From contig CM077006.1 of NCBI GenBank assembly GCA_039090855.1, forward strand, positions 53,267,336 through 53,331,335: 64,000 nucleotides of DNA, given 5' to 3'. This DNA is from Macrothele yani (taxonomy: Eukaryota; Arthropoda; Arachnida; Araneae; Macrothelidae). Position numbers and translations under genes: made by a program. The notes below the pieces were generated by a model, which searched no databases, had not been told where the DNA came from, and saw nothing but the letters and a program-made list of their open reading frames with translations. Shown one piece after another: positions 1-10,342 of this stretch (positions within the stretch are counted from its first letter, which is position 1; the number at the start of each line of letters is the position of its first letter).

Positions 1-210
1 ATCATGTTCTAACAAAAGCCACAAGATATCTGAAAAATCTTTTACATATTTCTCTTTACCCGTCTGAGAGGAAATTTCTCCAAATACGCGTATTAAATGG
101 CAGAGATATCCGCAAACGGAAGGGGAGGACCCCAACACAAAGTCATCTTTTTTTTTTTTACTTATAACACACATTTGTCAAAAGGCGTGCTAAAATAACT
201 TCCAATTTTC
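1..210 (+). repeat. Possible 3' end of a pearl/HINE-like element
   Basis: The stretch has a 'gcagagatat'-type segment near 100, a poly-T run near 150-161 and ends near 205 with 'ggcgtgctaaaa'. The same order (gcagagatat, poly-T, gacgtgctaaaa) occurs at 10062-10143 at the end of a clearer tandem-repeat element. I see no clean hairpin or GACGGAC microsatellite here, so this is a weak assignment; the element would extend left of the window. Confidence 0.3.
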
Positions 211-859
211 TTTTTCAATAACGTATCAATAAAAATGCTGTATACCTATTATTACTTCGCTTCCAGGAGTGGGTAGAATTCGTTGTATCTGCTGGAGAAG
301 AGCCAAAGTAGGTTGCCGACCCTTCTGTGAGCTCTAAATAATCCTTCGGGAGCATGCATTACTCCCGGGTGCGTGTATCTTATATTTGTACCGCAGTTCC
401 CGTCAGCATTCTACACGACTTCCCTTGGGTGATTTTTTTTTTGCTTCTTTATAATTTGAGAAGATAAGTTTTATTACGCGATTTTGTGTTTCGATATCTT
501 ACGCGATAGGTTCATGGCCAGACCAACGGAAAACTGGGTCGACTACTCGTTTAGTTTTTCGGTGAATTCATATATTCGCATTGGATTCGTCATAAATAAT
601 GGATTCCATTCATCACAGAAAGAGAGAGAGAGAGAGAGAAGGGGGGGGAATTTCGCGTTTCGTCTCTTTTACGATATTGAACATTTCACGGAAAATATTG
701 GGTCAATCAAAGAGAGACATTTAAGTTGTAAATGACTTAACCAAGACGAAACGAGTCATAAATTACTTCATCTAAGAGTCGAATTGAATACACTACATTT
801 TCCACAAGCAAAATGTAAAATCAATAAATTCAGTAAAAAATAATACTTGACGTATTAAC
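211..859. other. Unassigned DNA with a GA microsatellite
   Basis: No recognisable gene. A (GA)n run lies at about 619-639, followed by a G-run. The longest open frame (484-735, + strand) crosses the microsatellite, has no recognisable domain and is probably fortuitous. Confidence 0.5.
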
Positions 860-1286
860 CAGAGTCCATTTATGAGGGAGGGGGCCAGGGCGGCTGCAGC
901 CCCTAGCTCTGCATTTTTAAGGGTCTCTGCATTTTTAAGGGTCTCTGCATTTTTAAGGGTCTCTGCATTTTTAAGGGCATTTTTAAGGACGATTGAATAA
1001 CTGATAGAGTTTTATAGTTGTTGTTGTTGTTTTTTTGGGGGGGGGGGGTTGGTTCAGATAGCACAGCAAAAACTATAAGAAACTGACTTGTGAAAAAAAT
1101 TTCTGTCTGTCTGCTTTTTTAGATAGAGGATATTTTTATGGCTTCCTCATCATATTTTGGGAATGTTTTCTCGTGGATATTTTTATTCATCCACCCGTAG
1201 TGAAATCCTAGATGTGCTACTAATACTGGGGCCCCCAAAAACACTGTCCAGCCCCCGGGGCCCCCTGTTTCCTTAAATGTGCTCTG
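860..1286. mobile_element. Non-autonomous hAT-like element, 427 bp
   Basis: The ends are imperfect terminal inverted repeats: the left starts CAGAGTCCATTTATGAGG and the right, reverse-complemented, starts CAGAGCACATTTAAGGAA; both then run into GGGGGCC. The element is flanked by a perfect 8-bp direct repeat GTATTAAC (852-859 and 1287-1294). An 8-bp target duplication with CAG-type ends is the hAT signature. There is no transposase, so it is a MITE-like derivative. The inside holds an 18-bp minisatellite. Confidence 0.82.
908..979. repeat. 18-bp minisatellite, 4 copies
   Basis: Four head-to-tail copies of tctgcatttttaagggtc, the first three identical and the last ending in ca. It lies inside the hAT-like element at 860-1286. 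Confidence 0.9.
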
Positions 1287-1818
1287 GTATTAACAGTTGT
1301 TTAATTTCATACTGACCAGCGAAATTGTGGATTTTGGAGAATCAAATTTATTTTCAATTTATAGAGTGTAATTACAAAAGATATTTCCGAGAGCAGATAT
1401 TTATTGACAGAAATATGAGACAAACACGAATACAAATAGCAAAAGGTTTTAATGCTATGTATCTTTCCAAATAGTATTAAATTAAATCCCAAGTAAAAAA
1501 TTTCGATGTAACAAAAATGGGTAACGGAAGTAGTCGGTGAGTTGTTTTTCTCAAATATCTCGAAAACGGTGCGTCATAGCGAAATTTGGCTTCCTTTCAA
1601 CTTCCCCAAGGGGATTACCTGCAATTGGGACTACGAGAGATTTAAAATTATGTATAACACCATGGGAGTGTAACCTGTAAATGTCCTAGACCATAAGTTG
1701 CCGATTTTCTCAGTAACCTACTGGCGATTCAGCTTTGCTTTCTATTTTGAGGTCAGATTTTTCTCGGAATCAGTGAGCCTAAATTAGGGACTAGCGATTG
1801 CTAATGGCTCACGGACCG
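1287..1818. other. Unassigned AT-rich DNA
   Basis: No recognisable coding or structural feature. An open frame on the minus strand (1307-1492) has no recognisable domain. Confidence 0.5.
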
Positions 1819-2105
1819 CTGGGGGCCTAGTGGTCAACGTTCGTGACTGCGACAGAGAAACTTCAGGCTCGATCCCAGGCAGGTACGAACGCTCGAACCA
1901 CTAAATATCCGCCGTGCGTCGGATGGGCACGTTAAGCCGGCGGATCCCGGGTACTGGCCCCTCGGTAATAAGTAAGGGTGTCTTCCAGCCCCTCTCTACC
2001 TTGCTCCAGTGTCACTTTCCTATCGGGCACTCTGACCCAAATCTCCTAGCTTCCTATTTCAAAGGGTTGTTTAAGACCTGGGGTCGGACACTCCCTTCCT
2101 AAAAT
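1819..2105 (+). repeat. tRNA-derived SINE, family 2, copy 1
   Basis: About 290 bp closely similar to 59394-59692. The head has an A-box-like 'cctagtggtcaacg' and a B-box-like 'ggctcgatccc', the spacing of a tRNA-derived pol III promoter. The body shares 'tactggcccctcggtaata', 'cactttcctatcgggcact' and 'ggttgtttaagacctgggg' with the second copy. Having the same composite at two separate loci supports a dispersed SINE-like family. No target duplication was found. Confidence 0.65.
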
Positions 2106-2635
2106 CCTTTACATTTAATCTGATCTGATCTGTAATGGTTCAACCAGTTGCTTGTGGTGGTCCTTAAATCCTGGACCAAACAATAAAGGAAAAACAAATT
2201 CGCGTTTCTAGTCTGAGGGTTATGCGAAGCGCATCGCAATGTTATTCATATGGAAAGGCTTAGTGCAGGGGTTCTTAACCCGTGGGTTGCGACCCAAATT
2301 TGGGTTGCCGGGGCTTCCCAGAAAAAAAAAAAAAAAAAAATTAAAGTGTTAACTTTTTTTTTATTTTAAATTTTTAACCTTCTTCGTGTTTAACACGTGT
2401 ATATTCCCCACCTCGGAATTTCTGGTGGTGACATCACAAGACCCATCGGCGTTGCTTCTTCCGGTCACTGGGTTCGTGGGAATTTTCAGGACGTCACAGT
2501 ATTGCAAAACTTCCCTCTAAAACTAAATTTACCCCGTAAATTTAACGGGAAAACCCTCAACTTGGCAACACTGACCTGTCCCCAGAATCCTGTTACACTC
2601 TGCGTAATAATGAATATTCACTACACTTGTTTATA

Positions 2636-3834
2636 CACAGTCGAGTCACATTATTGTGACCACCTCCCACTTTTGACGTCAACAGAGCGTAGCCAATGAT
2701 AGAACGCACGTGTCGTGAGCTGGCTTGGAGGGTATATGAGGTGTGCTGTAGGTATTCTGAAAACATATCTCTCGTTGCTGTCATGGAGAAAAGAAGCGAT
2801 TCATCAGATTTGCAAAAAGGGATGCTTGTCGGTTTTCGGGCCAAGGGCGGCAGTATTTCTGAAACAGCGCAGTTTGTGAACAGTTCGGGTGCTGCTGTGG
2901 TTAAAGTGTATCGTGATTCGAGAAATGGCACATTGCAAATAAGCTACGTGGAAACTGCGGAGCACTAAGTGCCATTGATGTGAGAGGTGATCGTCGGCTT
3001 TGAAGATGCATGAATGACAATCGACACGCTAAAGTGCAGCAACTCACTGGCCGAAAATCGGGGGGGGGCTTCCGGGAATGTGTCTAAAACGACAGTTCAG
3101 CAAACCCTGCTGCGTATGGGGCTCTGATGCAGACGAATGGTCACTTCACCTATGCTAACGAAGCTATATCGGCAGAAAAGACTTACATTTGCACGGCTGT
3201 AACGGAATTGGACTTCCGCTGATTGGCAAAGGATTGTCTCGACCGATAAGTCACGTTTTCTGCTTCATGGATCGGATGGACGTACAAGGCGAGAAACATC
3301 GGAGAACAAACACTCTTCAACTATTGCTGGAAGAACACAAGCCGGTGCGGGCAGCGCTATGGTCTGGGGAATGTTTTCGTGGCATTCTCTGGATCCAATC
3401 ATACCTGTGGAAGGCACTGTGGACCGAATTCGTTGCGAATCCATCCTTGCAGACCACGTACACCCATACATGCTGATTGTCTTCCCTGGGGCGAATGGGA
3501 TCTTCTAGCACGACAATGCGACGTGTCACACAGCTAGAAATGTCCGAGAGTCGTTGGAAGAACACGATGAAGACTTCAAAGTACTTCCCTGGACTCCTGA
3601 TTCCCCAGACTTAAACTTAATTGAGCATCTGTGGGACCACCTCGATCGTGTTGTTCGCTCTATGGACCCTGCAGCAGCTGCCAGATGCACTGCAGTCAGC
3701 ATGGATCCACATACCTGTGAACACCTTCAAGCACCTTATTGAGTCACTCCCAGCCCGTCTAGCTGCTGTCCGCGCTGCGCACGGTGGTTACTCTGGATAT
3801 TAGCTGGAGGTCACAATAATGTGACTCCATCGTG
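2636..3834 (+). mobile_element. Decayed Tc1-like element
   Basis: The TIRs are about 28 bp and share GTCACATTATTGTGACC, itself nearly palindromic, at 2644-2665 and inverted at 3808-3826. TA dinucleotides flank both ends (2634-2635 and 3835-3836). The length (1.2 kb) is usual for Tc1/mariner DNA transposons. It lies inside the hAT-like element at 2266-3905. Confidence 0.85.
2783..3803 (+). pseudogene. Tc1-like transposase pseudogene
   Basis: This is a broken DDE transposase. The N-terminal start MEKRSDSSDLQKGMLVGF (from 2783) leads a helix-turn-helix region that is open to 2968; further on the frame changes repeatedly. Recognisable pieces are IVWTDESRF (first Asp), ALWSGECFRG (the VWG-like strand), HDNATCHTARNVRESL (second Asp, preceded by a stop) and WTPDSPDLNLIEHLWDHL (final Glu), ending GGYSGY. 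By eye there are 36 residues between the second Asp and the Glu, so it resembles a DD36E rather than a DD34E Tc1 relative. Several frameshifts make it non-functional. Confidence 0.75.
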
Positions 3835-4793
3835 TATTATTACATTACTATTTTTGATCGTCTTGCATATTTGGGGTCGTGGCCAAAAGAGGTTAAGAAC
3901 CCTTGGCTTAGTGATTCATAGCATTTCATACGGCAATACAGTGGGGTCCCTACCTACACCTCTCCCTATGCCATGAAATTCGGCAAGGAATATCACGCAA
4001 AACTTAGATGTCTTTCTTTGCAAATCATACAAAGACACATCAGTAGGAGTACAAACCTGTGTAACAACAGAATGATACATGTTTCGTGTTGGCAAACGTC
4101 TGTAACAACAGCAAAATATCGGGTGCGCTATATAAAAGAGGCCCCGTGGCCAGACGTTGTTTGATGAGATTCCAGTTAAAACCGCTTTGTTCCACTTCTA
4201 ACCGGTTTCTGCGTGTAAAGCTGCAAAGGAATTCTCCGGAGTGGTTAGTCACAGCCAGAGCAGCGTAGGTACGCGGTCATAAGTGTAAGTGAAGAGAGAA
4301 CAAAGGCAACGGAAATGGTTTTAAGTACGGAACAGCGGATTTTTATTGCGGAACAGTATTTCAGAAATAGCTCATACAAGGTTTTAAATGAGTTCTTTAC
4401 AGAAAAATTTCCACATTGTGCAGTTCCGGCGAAATCAGTGGTACAGAAGTTAGTTCGGAAATTTCGTGAATCCAGCACGGTGTGCAACAGGAAAACAAAC
4501 AAACTCAAGACGATATCAAGGATGTGTGCACACTGATGTTATAAATCGGAAGTCGATTCGCCAATTATCGTCTGCAACGGGAATATCTGCCACGTCATGC
4601 CGACGCATATACTTAAGGTGGATTTGCATTTTCGGCCGTACAAAGTTATTTCGCTCCAAGAACTTAAAAATCCTGATTATGCAAAACGGATGCAATATTG
4701 TAAGAGGTTTCACGAGACCAAGGTGAAAATCTTCCAAATACGTGGCGTCAGTAAATAAATAAATACATCGCTCTTTCCAAGTTCCAGAAAATA

Positions 4794-6225
4794 CATTGAC
4801 GGAAAAAAATCCCAACACCACGAAAAAATAGTTGTAGAGGAATGAAATGGCGGCAATACATTTGTATAGGTAACATATTTAATCAATTAAGGTTTCAAGA
4901 TCACAGCGTAATGTAAGCGCGAGAAGAGCCATTTTAAATGTGAAATGCTGGTACATTAATAACCGGTGTAACAGCCAGAATGTTGAATGCAAGCACGCAA
5001 ACGTTCAATAATTGTGTCGTACAGGTGCTGGATGTCAGTTTGTGGGATGGAGTTCCATGCCTGTTGCACTTGGTCGGTCAATACAGGGACGGTTAATGCT
5101 GGTTGGGGGTGACGCTGGAGTTGTCGTCCAATGATGTCCCATACGTGCTCGATTGGAGAAAGAACTGGTGATCTAGCAGGCCACGGCAACATGTCGACAC
5201 TCTATAGAGCATGTTGGGTTACAACAGCGGTATGCGGGCGAGCGTTATCCTGTTGGTAAACACCCCTGGAATGCTGTTCATGAATGGCAGCACAACAGGT
5301 TGAATCACCAGACCGACGTACAACTGTGCCGTCAGGGTGCGTGGGATAACCACGAGAGTGCTCCTGCTGTCATAGGAAATTGCTCCCCAGACCATAACTC
5401 CAGGTGTAGGTCCAGTGTGTCTCGGCCGCAGACAGGTTGGTTGCAGGCGCTCACCTGGCCTCCTTCTAACCAACACACGGCCATCACTGGCACCCAGGCA
5501 GAACCGGCTTTCATCAGAAAACACAACAGATCTCCACTCCGTCCTCCAATGAGCTCTAGCTTGACACCACTGACGTCGCAAACGGCAGTGGTTTGGAGTA
5601 AGTAGAATGCACGCTACAGGGCGTCTGGCTCGGAGCTGTCCTTCAAGTAACCGATTTGTAACAGTTCGTTGTGTCACTGTGGTGACAACTGCAGCTTGAA
5701 TTGCTGCCGCTGCCGCAGACGCAGTACGATGCGCCACGGCCATACGCCGTACACGGCGGTCTTCCCTCTCAGTAGTGCCACGTGGCCGGCCGGAACCCGG
5801 TCTTCTTGAGGCAGTACCTTCCCTTGACCACCGCTGCCAACAATCATGCACAGTGGCTATACATTCCTGCCAAATCGTTCTGCAATATTGCGAAACGAAA
5901 ATCCACCTTCTCGTAGCCCTATTACACGACCTCGTTCAAACTCCGTGAGCTGTTGATAATGGCTTCTTCGTCTTCTTAAAGGCATTCTTGACTAACATCA
6001 ACACGCTACGTCGAATCTCAACGATAACTAACGCTCACGAACGTTACAGCGCGTATTTACAGCAAACCTGCTTTGCATGTTCCGAGGGGCGCTACTAGCG
6101 CCACACGTATGCGCCGAGCGCGAAATTTGCATAGACGTCATCTTACAGATGTACTCTCACCGCCTACCAACTGTCGTTTATCTAACACAACACCTTCTTG
6201 GTGTTGGGATTTTTTTCTGTCAGTG
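4794..6225 (-). mobile_element. Tc1-like element inserted in a mariner-like gene
   Basis: A 1432-bp element with 26-bp TIRs. The left reads CATTGACGGAAAAAAATCCC and the right, inverted, CACTGACAGAAAAAAATCCC; both continue AACACC. TA dinucleotides flank both ends (4792-4793 and 6226-6227). The transposase runs on the minus strand. The host is the mariner-like coding region at 4315-6982. Confidence 0.9.
4956..5985 (-). pseudogene. Tc1-like transposase pseudogene
   Basis: The start is at 5985-5983 (MPLRRRRSHYQQLTEFERGR), followed by a helix-turn-helix (GLREGGFSFRNIAERFGR). After one break the frame is open from 5851 to 5219: second HTH and linker, VVFSDESRFCLGASDGR (first Asp), TPGVMVWGAISYDSR. 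Another frameshift and a stop precede MLPWPARSPVLSPIEHVWDI (final Glu), which runs to GCYTGY at 4956. Spacing between the last two acidic residues would be 32. This is the same broad lineage as the elements at 17943, 19674 and 35544. Confidence 0.8.
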
Positions 6226-7025
6226 TAAGTGTAAAGTTCACGCACTCGGCTAGTTATCGAGAGTTCCGTGGTTCATTTCCACGGCGGCGGCTGAAAAACA
6301 ATTTTTCGGTTGCTATGTGTTTCTGGAACGTGGAAAGAGCGATGTATTTATTTATTTCAGGAGACCATTGTCAGCGGTAAAATGGACCCAACACTTCATT
6401 ACATGACAGATGAAGCATGGTTTCAACTGTCCGGGTATGTCAATGCGCAAAACAGGATTTGGACCGACACGAATCCCCGAAGGAAAATGGAGACTCCTCT
6501 GTACGACCAAAAGATAGGCGTTTGGTGTGCTATGTCTGCGAAGAGGATAGTCGGCCCATTCTTTTTCACCGACACCGTCAACTCGGATCGCTATGTTCAG
6601 CAACTGTTCAACCCATTTGTTGCCGCACTTACAGAATAAGAGCGAACATATGCATTCTTTCAGAAGGATGGTGCAACGGCGCATCCTGCGCGGAACAGTC
6701 TATGTGCTGTGCATGCCGTGTTTGGGAAGGACAGAACTGTATCGAAGGGACTATGGCCACCCAGATCACTCGATCTCTCCACCTGTGACTTATCTGTTGA
6801 GAGCATTGAAAGGGAAAGTGTACGCAATTAATCCGCACACCCTTGATGAATTAAAAGTGAACATTACGGATGCTATAGCCCAGATTACTGCCGATGAGTT
6901 GTGGCGCGTTACGAACAACATGTTCCGTCGTGTGCAGCTGTGTCTTGATGTCGGAGGACAGCACTTTCAGCAATTGTTGTAAACGCAGGTAAATTGCTCC
7001 TGTTTTCTGTCATTTCAACTATTAT

Positions 7026-7140
7026 TTTTTCTTTTTTTTTTTTTTTTTTTTTTGATTAGAAGTCTAACGACCACCGTGAGCAACTCAATGGGCTATAAGT
7101 AGTCACCCGTCCCTAATTTAGGATTCACTGGTTCCAGGGA
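7026..7140 (-). repeat. SINE family 1, 3'-end fragment
   Basis: A poly-T run followed by 'ctaacgaccaccgtgagcaa', 'ctcaatgggctataagtagt' and 'cactggttccaggga'. This is the tail half of the tRNA-derived SINE seen complete at 13352-13567 and elsewhere; the tRNA-like head is missing. Confidence 0.75.
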
Positions 7141-7303
7141 AAAAATATTGTTTTACATGTTCAAAAAATTACAGTGTTTTCTCTTACATGGTGTCTTCTT
7201 CCCAAAGCCCCAAAGAGATTAAGAGCGACGTACTTCACAACCGTATAAAATCTATAGGCGTACACTACATATATGTACACACATTGTGTACGTATACTAT
7301 ATA

Positions 7304-8713
7304 CACTGCTGGCCACCCAAAATGCAGCACCAAGAAGGAAGCATCCGATCGGCCTAAAATTCGCAGCATGCGTCGCCCGCGACAGGATATGCAAACGATT
7401 AGCATTGCAGGGCACATGCAAATCATGTGCGCCCGGCACGCCACCGAGAAGCACTATAAGAAGGGTGCACAGAACGCGGGGTGTAAGTAGCGGAAGTGTG
7501 TTGTGCTGCCGGACCTGTGCGTGGGAAACTTCCTGATGCCTCGTCGCAGAATACGGCAGTCATTCCAGCACGTTTCGGAGTTCGACAGAAGACGAATAGT
7601 GGCTTATCGCGACAGCGGTTTATCGTACCGAGACATCGGCGCCCGTGTGGGACGATATCCAGCCACAGTGAGGCGAGTATGGATTCGGTGGGTGCAGGAG
7701 GGACGGACGGACCGATGTGAGTGATTGCCGCAGTAGCGGCACACCACCGAACGAGAGGACCGGCATGTTGTGCGGCAGGCATTAACGGCTCGCACCTCCA
7801 CATCACGAACGTTAGCGCAGAAATTAGGGTGTGTTGCGCAACAACCTGTGTCAGCACGTTCCGTTCGACGTCGTCTGCAGGAGCGGAAACTTGTCGCATG
7901 GCGCCCATTGCTCCGATTACCATTGACGTTACACCACCGGCGAGTGCGGCGGCAGTGGGCCGTTGAACGCCGCACCTGGACAACGGAATGGCACGACATT
8001 GTCTTCTACGACGAATCCCGCTTCTGCCTGCAACACCACGATGGTCATATCCACGTGTGGCGGCACCGCAGCGAGAGGCTGTGTGACGCCTGCATTATAC
8101 ATCGTCATACCGGTCCGTCACCTGGCGTTATGGTTTGGGGCGCAATTGGATATGACACCCGCACCCCTCTGGTACACATCGCCGGCACACTCCACAGCCA
8201 CCGCACCATCTCCGACGTTTTGGAGCCTGTAGTCCTCCCTTTACCTGCAGGACCTGCCAGCGGCCACGTTTCAACAGGACAATGCGCGCCCGAACGTGGC
8301 ACGCATCGTGCAACAATTCTTCACGGCCCACCAGGTGTCACTGCTGCCGTGACCCGCCTGTTCTCCCGATATGTCGCCCATCGAACACGTCTGGTCGCTG
8401 ATCAACAACCGAGTGGCCCGGCATGTACCACCCGCAGCTACGCCTGATGAACTGTGAAAACGTGTGGAAGCAGCCTGGACCGACATACCCCAAGCCCACC
8501 TCCAAAGCCTCTTTCGTTCGATGCCGCAGCGTGTAGCAGCCGTTATTGCCAGCCATGGGGGCCACACGAACTATTGATGTCTGCGTGTTCCGCAAGTCGC
8601 ACGGGCCTGTAAGCTCAATCGTTTCATCTTTGTATCTGTTGTTATGTGTCCAGTAAATCTTGCTTTGCTATCTCGTGCCCTTCTTGGTGTTGCATTTTGG
8701 GTGGCCAGCAGTG
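7304..8713 (+). mobile_element. Tc1-like element, family A, copy 1
   Basis: A 1410-bp element with TIRs beginning CACTGCTGGCCACCCAAAAT and continuing GCARCACCAAGAAG, the right end being the inverse. TA flanks are at 7302-7303 and 8714-8715. Two further copies with the same TIRs lie at 45867-47226 and 60696-62074, so the family has been active more than once in this locus. Confidence 0.92.
7536..8577 (+). pseudogene. Tc1-like (DD34E) transposase pseudogene, family A
   Basis: The likely start is MPRRRIRQSFQHVSEFDRRR, leading a helix-turn-helix (RDSGLSYRDIGARVGRY). The frame shifts near 7720, then is open from 7770 through IVFYDESRFCLQHHDGH (first Asp) and SPGVMVWGAIGYDTR. It shifts again near 8240 before the QQDNARP-type second Asp and the PDMSPIEHVW final Glu; the reading would end ...GGHTNY at 8577. 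The better-preserved copy at 46003-47032 shows that the family has 34 residues between the second Asp and Glu. Nonfunctional because of at least two frameshifts and internal stops. Confidence 0.82.
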
Positions 8714-8715
8714 TA

Positions 8716-9188
8716 TACACAACCCCCTCCAACAAGAATTCCTGCGTGCGCCACTGGTGCCCAGTGTATATTAGTTATATAAAAATAAAATATATTCAAC
8801 TAGTCTGTTCATAACATCCATTCGGTAAGTGTTATACATGTAATTCCTATATTTTAGATTATTTCATTTGTACCTTGAAGAAGAATTTATTATAACCGGT
8901 TTAATAGCACAAACACTTTCTTTTGTAGCAACAACATCTCTATCTTAAAATTTTTCAAAAATATTGACAAAGCTAAATAAAAAGTAAGTAAAAAATCATT
9001 GTGTAATTTAGATATGTCAGATAAGATACCTACATTCTTTACACACAGCACATAAATTAAAACATTCACTTTTTTTTACTCGATAAAGCAGTATAATTTT
9101 CAATCAAGAGAAGTTGGAATAAAAAAATACATACGTATTATTTTTTTTAGGAAACGTATGTCCCCACAAAACGTTGCAGTAAGGCATG
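8716..9188. other. Unassigned AT-rich DNA
   Basis: No gene or repeat structure recognised; strongly AT-rich. Confidence 0.5.
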
Positions 9189-9363
9189 TAACGTACCAGG
9201 AGATGTGACGTACCTGCCAGAAGGACGCACACGACATAAAGGCAGTTAGCAATTAGAATCAATGTCCGCGTAGCTTAATTGGTAGAGCAACTTATTCCGG
9301 AATGAGTGGACCCGGGTTCGAACCCCGGCGCGGATAAAAATGACGGAGAAATTCACTTCGTTA
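9189..9363 (+). repeat. 175-bp tRNA-containing element, family 3, copy 1
   Basis: This unit recurs on the minus strand at 32571-32746 and 32886-33060. It begins TAACGTACCAGGAGATGTGA, continues with 'ctgccagaaggacgcacacg', then a 72-nt tRNA-like sequence (9264-9335), and ends 'gaaattcacttcgtta'. The outer bases TAACG/CGTTA form a 5-bp inverted terminus. The tRNA-like part sits inside the unit, not at its 5' end, so it is not a textbook SINE layout. Confidence 0.75.
9264..9335 (+). tRNA. tRNA-like sequence (probably not a functional tRNA gene)
   Basis: A 72-nt cloverleaf can be drawn: acceptor GTCCGCG/CGCGGAT (one G-T pair), D stem GCTT/GAGC, T arm CCGGG-TTCGAAC-CCCGG, with A box 'tagcttaattgg' and B box 'ggttcgaacccc'. 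The anticodon arm is 18 nt and symmetric, giving an 8-nt or 6-nt loop instead of 7, so no normal anticodon can be assigned. The same sequence in a 175-bp repeated context at two other sites argues for a retroposon component. Confidence 0.5.
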
Positions 9364-9365
9364 TA

Positions 9366-10140
9366 GGCACTAGTAGTTGATAGTGATGATAAGAAAAACT
9401 GCAGTACGCTTGAGAGAATTAAAATACTGAAATTCCGAGGGCATGAAATGGAAAAGGAAAAAATAGAATGTACATCTACGCCCCTGGCGGAGAAACTGTG
9501 CAATATTTTAAGAAGAAAATATTCCGAAAAGGTTTATCGATGTGAGTGGCATCAGTCCACGAAAGAATTTTTTCAATCGATATTTTAGAAGCTCCGATTT
9601 TATGGCAAATACATCAGAAGCAAAAAATTAACACTTACGCCCCCTGGTGGCCAAAGTATTCTTTGCCAAAAATTTGAAATTATATGCAAAAGATTTTCCA
9701 TCAGGAGATGTATCCGCTGAAGAAGAAAATTTTCAAATCGAAGTTTTAGAAGAAGAGTTATCGGAAAAAATGTAATTCACTTCTACGCCTCCTAGCGGGA
9801 AATCTATGCGTAATTTGAAAAAGTAACTATATCTAAAATACTCTTCGACATAAATGGAATCGAAAGATAAAAAAAATTCAATCGGATGTTTAGAAGCAAA
9901 TATGTGGAATAAAACGTATTTTTGAATTGGACATCATCTGCATTAACGCCCTCTATCGGCGAAATTGTACATGGTAAAAAAAAACGAAATAAAGGATCAT
10001 CATTTGTATATTTCAAGCTTTCGAATGCAAAAATAATTTTTCAAATCGGACTAATAGTTGCAGAGATATTGTGGGTACAGACGGACGGACGGACAAACCG
10101 ATAACAGAAGCACGATCTTTTTTTACAAAAGACGTGCTAA
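9366..10140 (+). mobile_element. Pearl/HINE-like tandem-repeat element A
   Basis: Four roughly 150-160-bp units are marked by a conserved block: CCCCTGGCGGAG near 9480, CGCCCCCTGGTGGCC at 9639, CGCCTCCTAGCGG at 9787 and CGCCCTCTATCGG at 9947. They are followed by a (ACGG)n microsatellite at 10078-10095 and a terminal hairpin at 10109-10138 (AGCACG ... CGTGCT). Internal tandem repeats, then a tetranucleotide microsatellite, then a 3' stem-loop is the layout described for pearl/HINE elements, non-autonomous relatives of Helentrons. The inverse of this sequence recurs at 37204 onwards. The left boundary is uncertain. Confidence 0.6.
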
Positions 10141-10186
10141 AAATACATTCCTGCGTTCCCAGCGTTGACCGCCATCTTCGTTTGCC

Positions 10187-10242
10187 TATCACACTCACAC
10201 ACGCACACACACATACTCTCTCTCTCTCTCTCTCTCTCTCTC
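10187..10242. repeat. CA/CT microsatellite
   Basis: A CA-rich run followed by an uninterrupted (CT)n of about 14 units. Confidence 0.9.
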
Positions 10243-10342
10243 ATCGATTAAACGTTCACATAGTTTTGGGTTGTATTAAGCGCATCTTTTGAATCCTTTC
10301 CGACAAAGAAAAAAATCAATTTGAAAGCAGATTTTATATATA

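Larger units (their letters stand above)
2266..3905. mobile_element. Non-autonomous hAT-like element, interrupted by a Tc1-like element
   Basis: The left end is CAGGGGTTCTTAACCCGTGG; the right end, reverse-complemented, is CAAGGGTTCTTAACCTCTTT. The element is flanked by a perfect 8-bp direct repeat GCTTAGTG (2258-2265 and 3906-3913), as expected for hAT. Without the nested Tc1-like element (2636-3834) it is about 440 bp and carries no transposase. The nesting dates the hAT insertion before the Tc1 insertion. Confidence 0.85.
4315..6982 (+). pseudogene. Mariner-like transposase (DUF4817 type) split by a Tc1-like insertion
   Basis: The 5' part (4315-4536) encodes MVLSTEQRIFIAEQYFRNSS... with a following P.KSVVQKLVRKFRESS, the helix-turn-helix typical of arthropod mariner-like proteins annotated DUF4817. 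The 3' part (about 6340-6982) encodes DEAWFQLSGYVNAQN, YDQKIGVWCAMSAKRIVGPF and, after a stop at 6637, YAFFQKDGATAHPARNS. The frame is broken in several places, and the coding region is interrupted by the complete Tc1-like element at 4794-6225. Around that insertion lies a 41-bp inverted duplication of host sequence (see findings). The outer TIRs were not identified. Confidence 0.65.

Noticed and set aside
484..735. 83-codon open frame as a small gene
   Set aside because: It crosses a GA microsatellite and has no recognisable domain.
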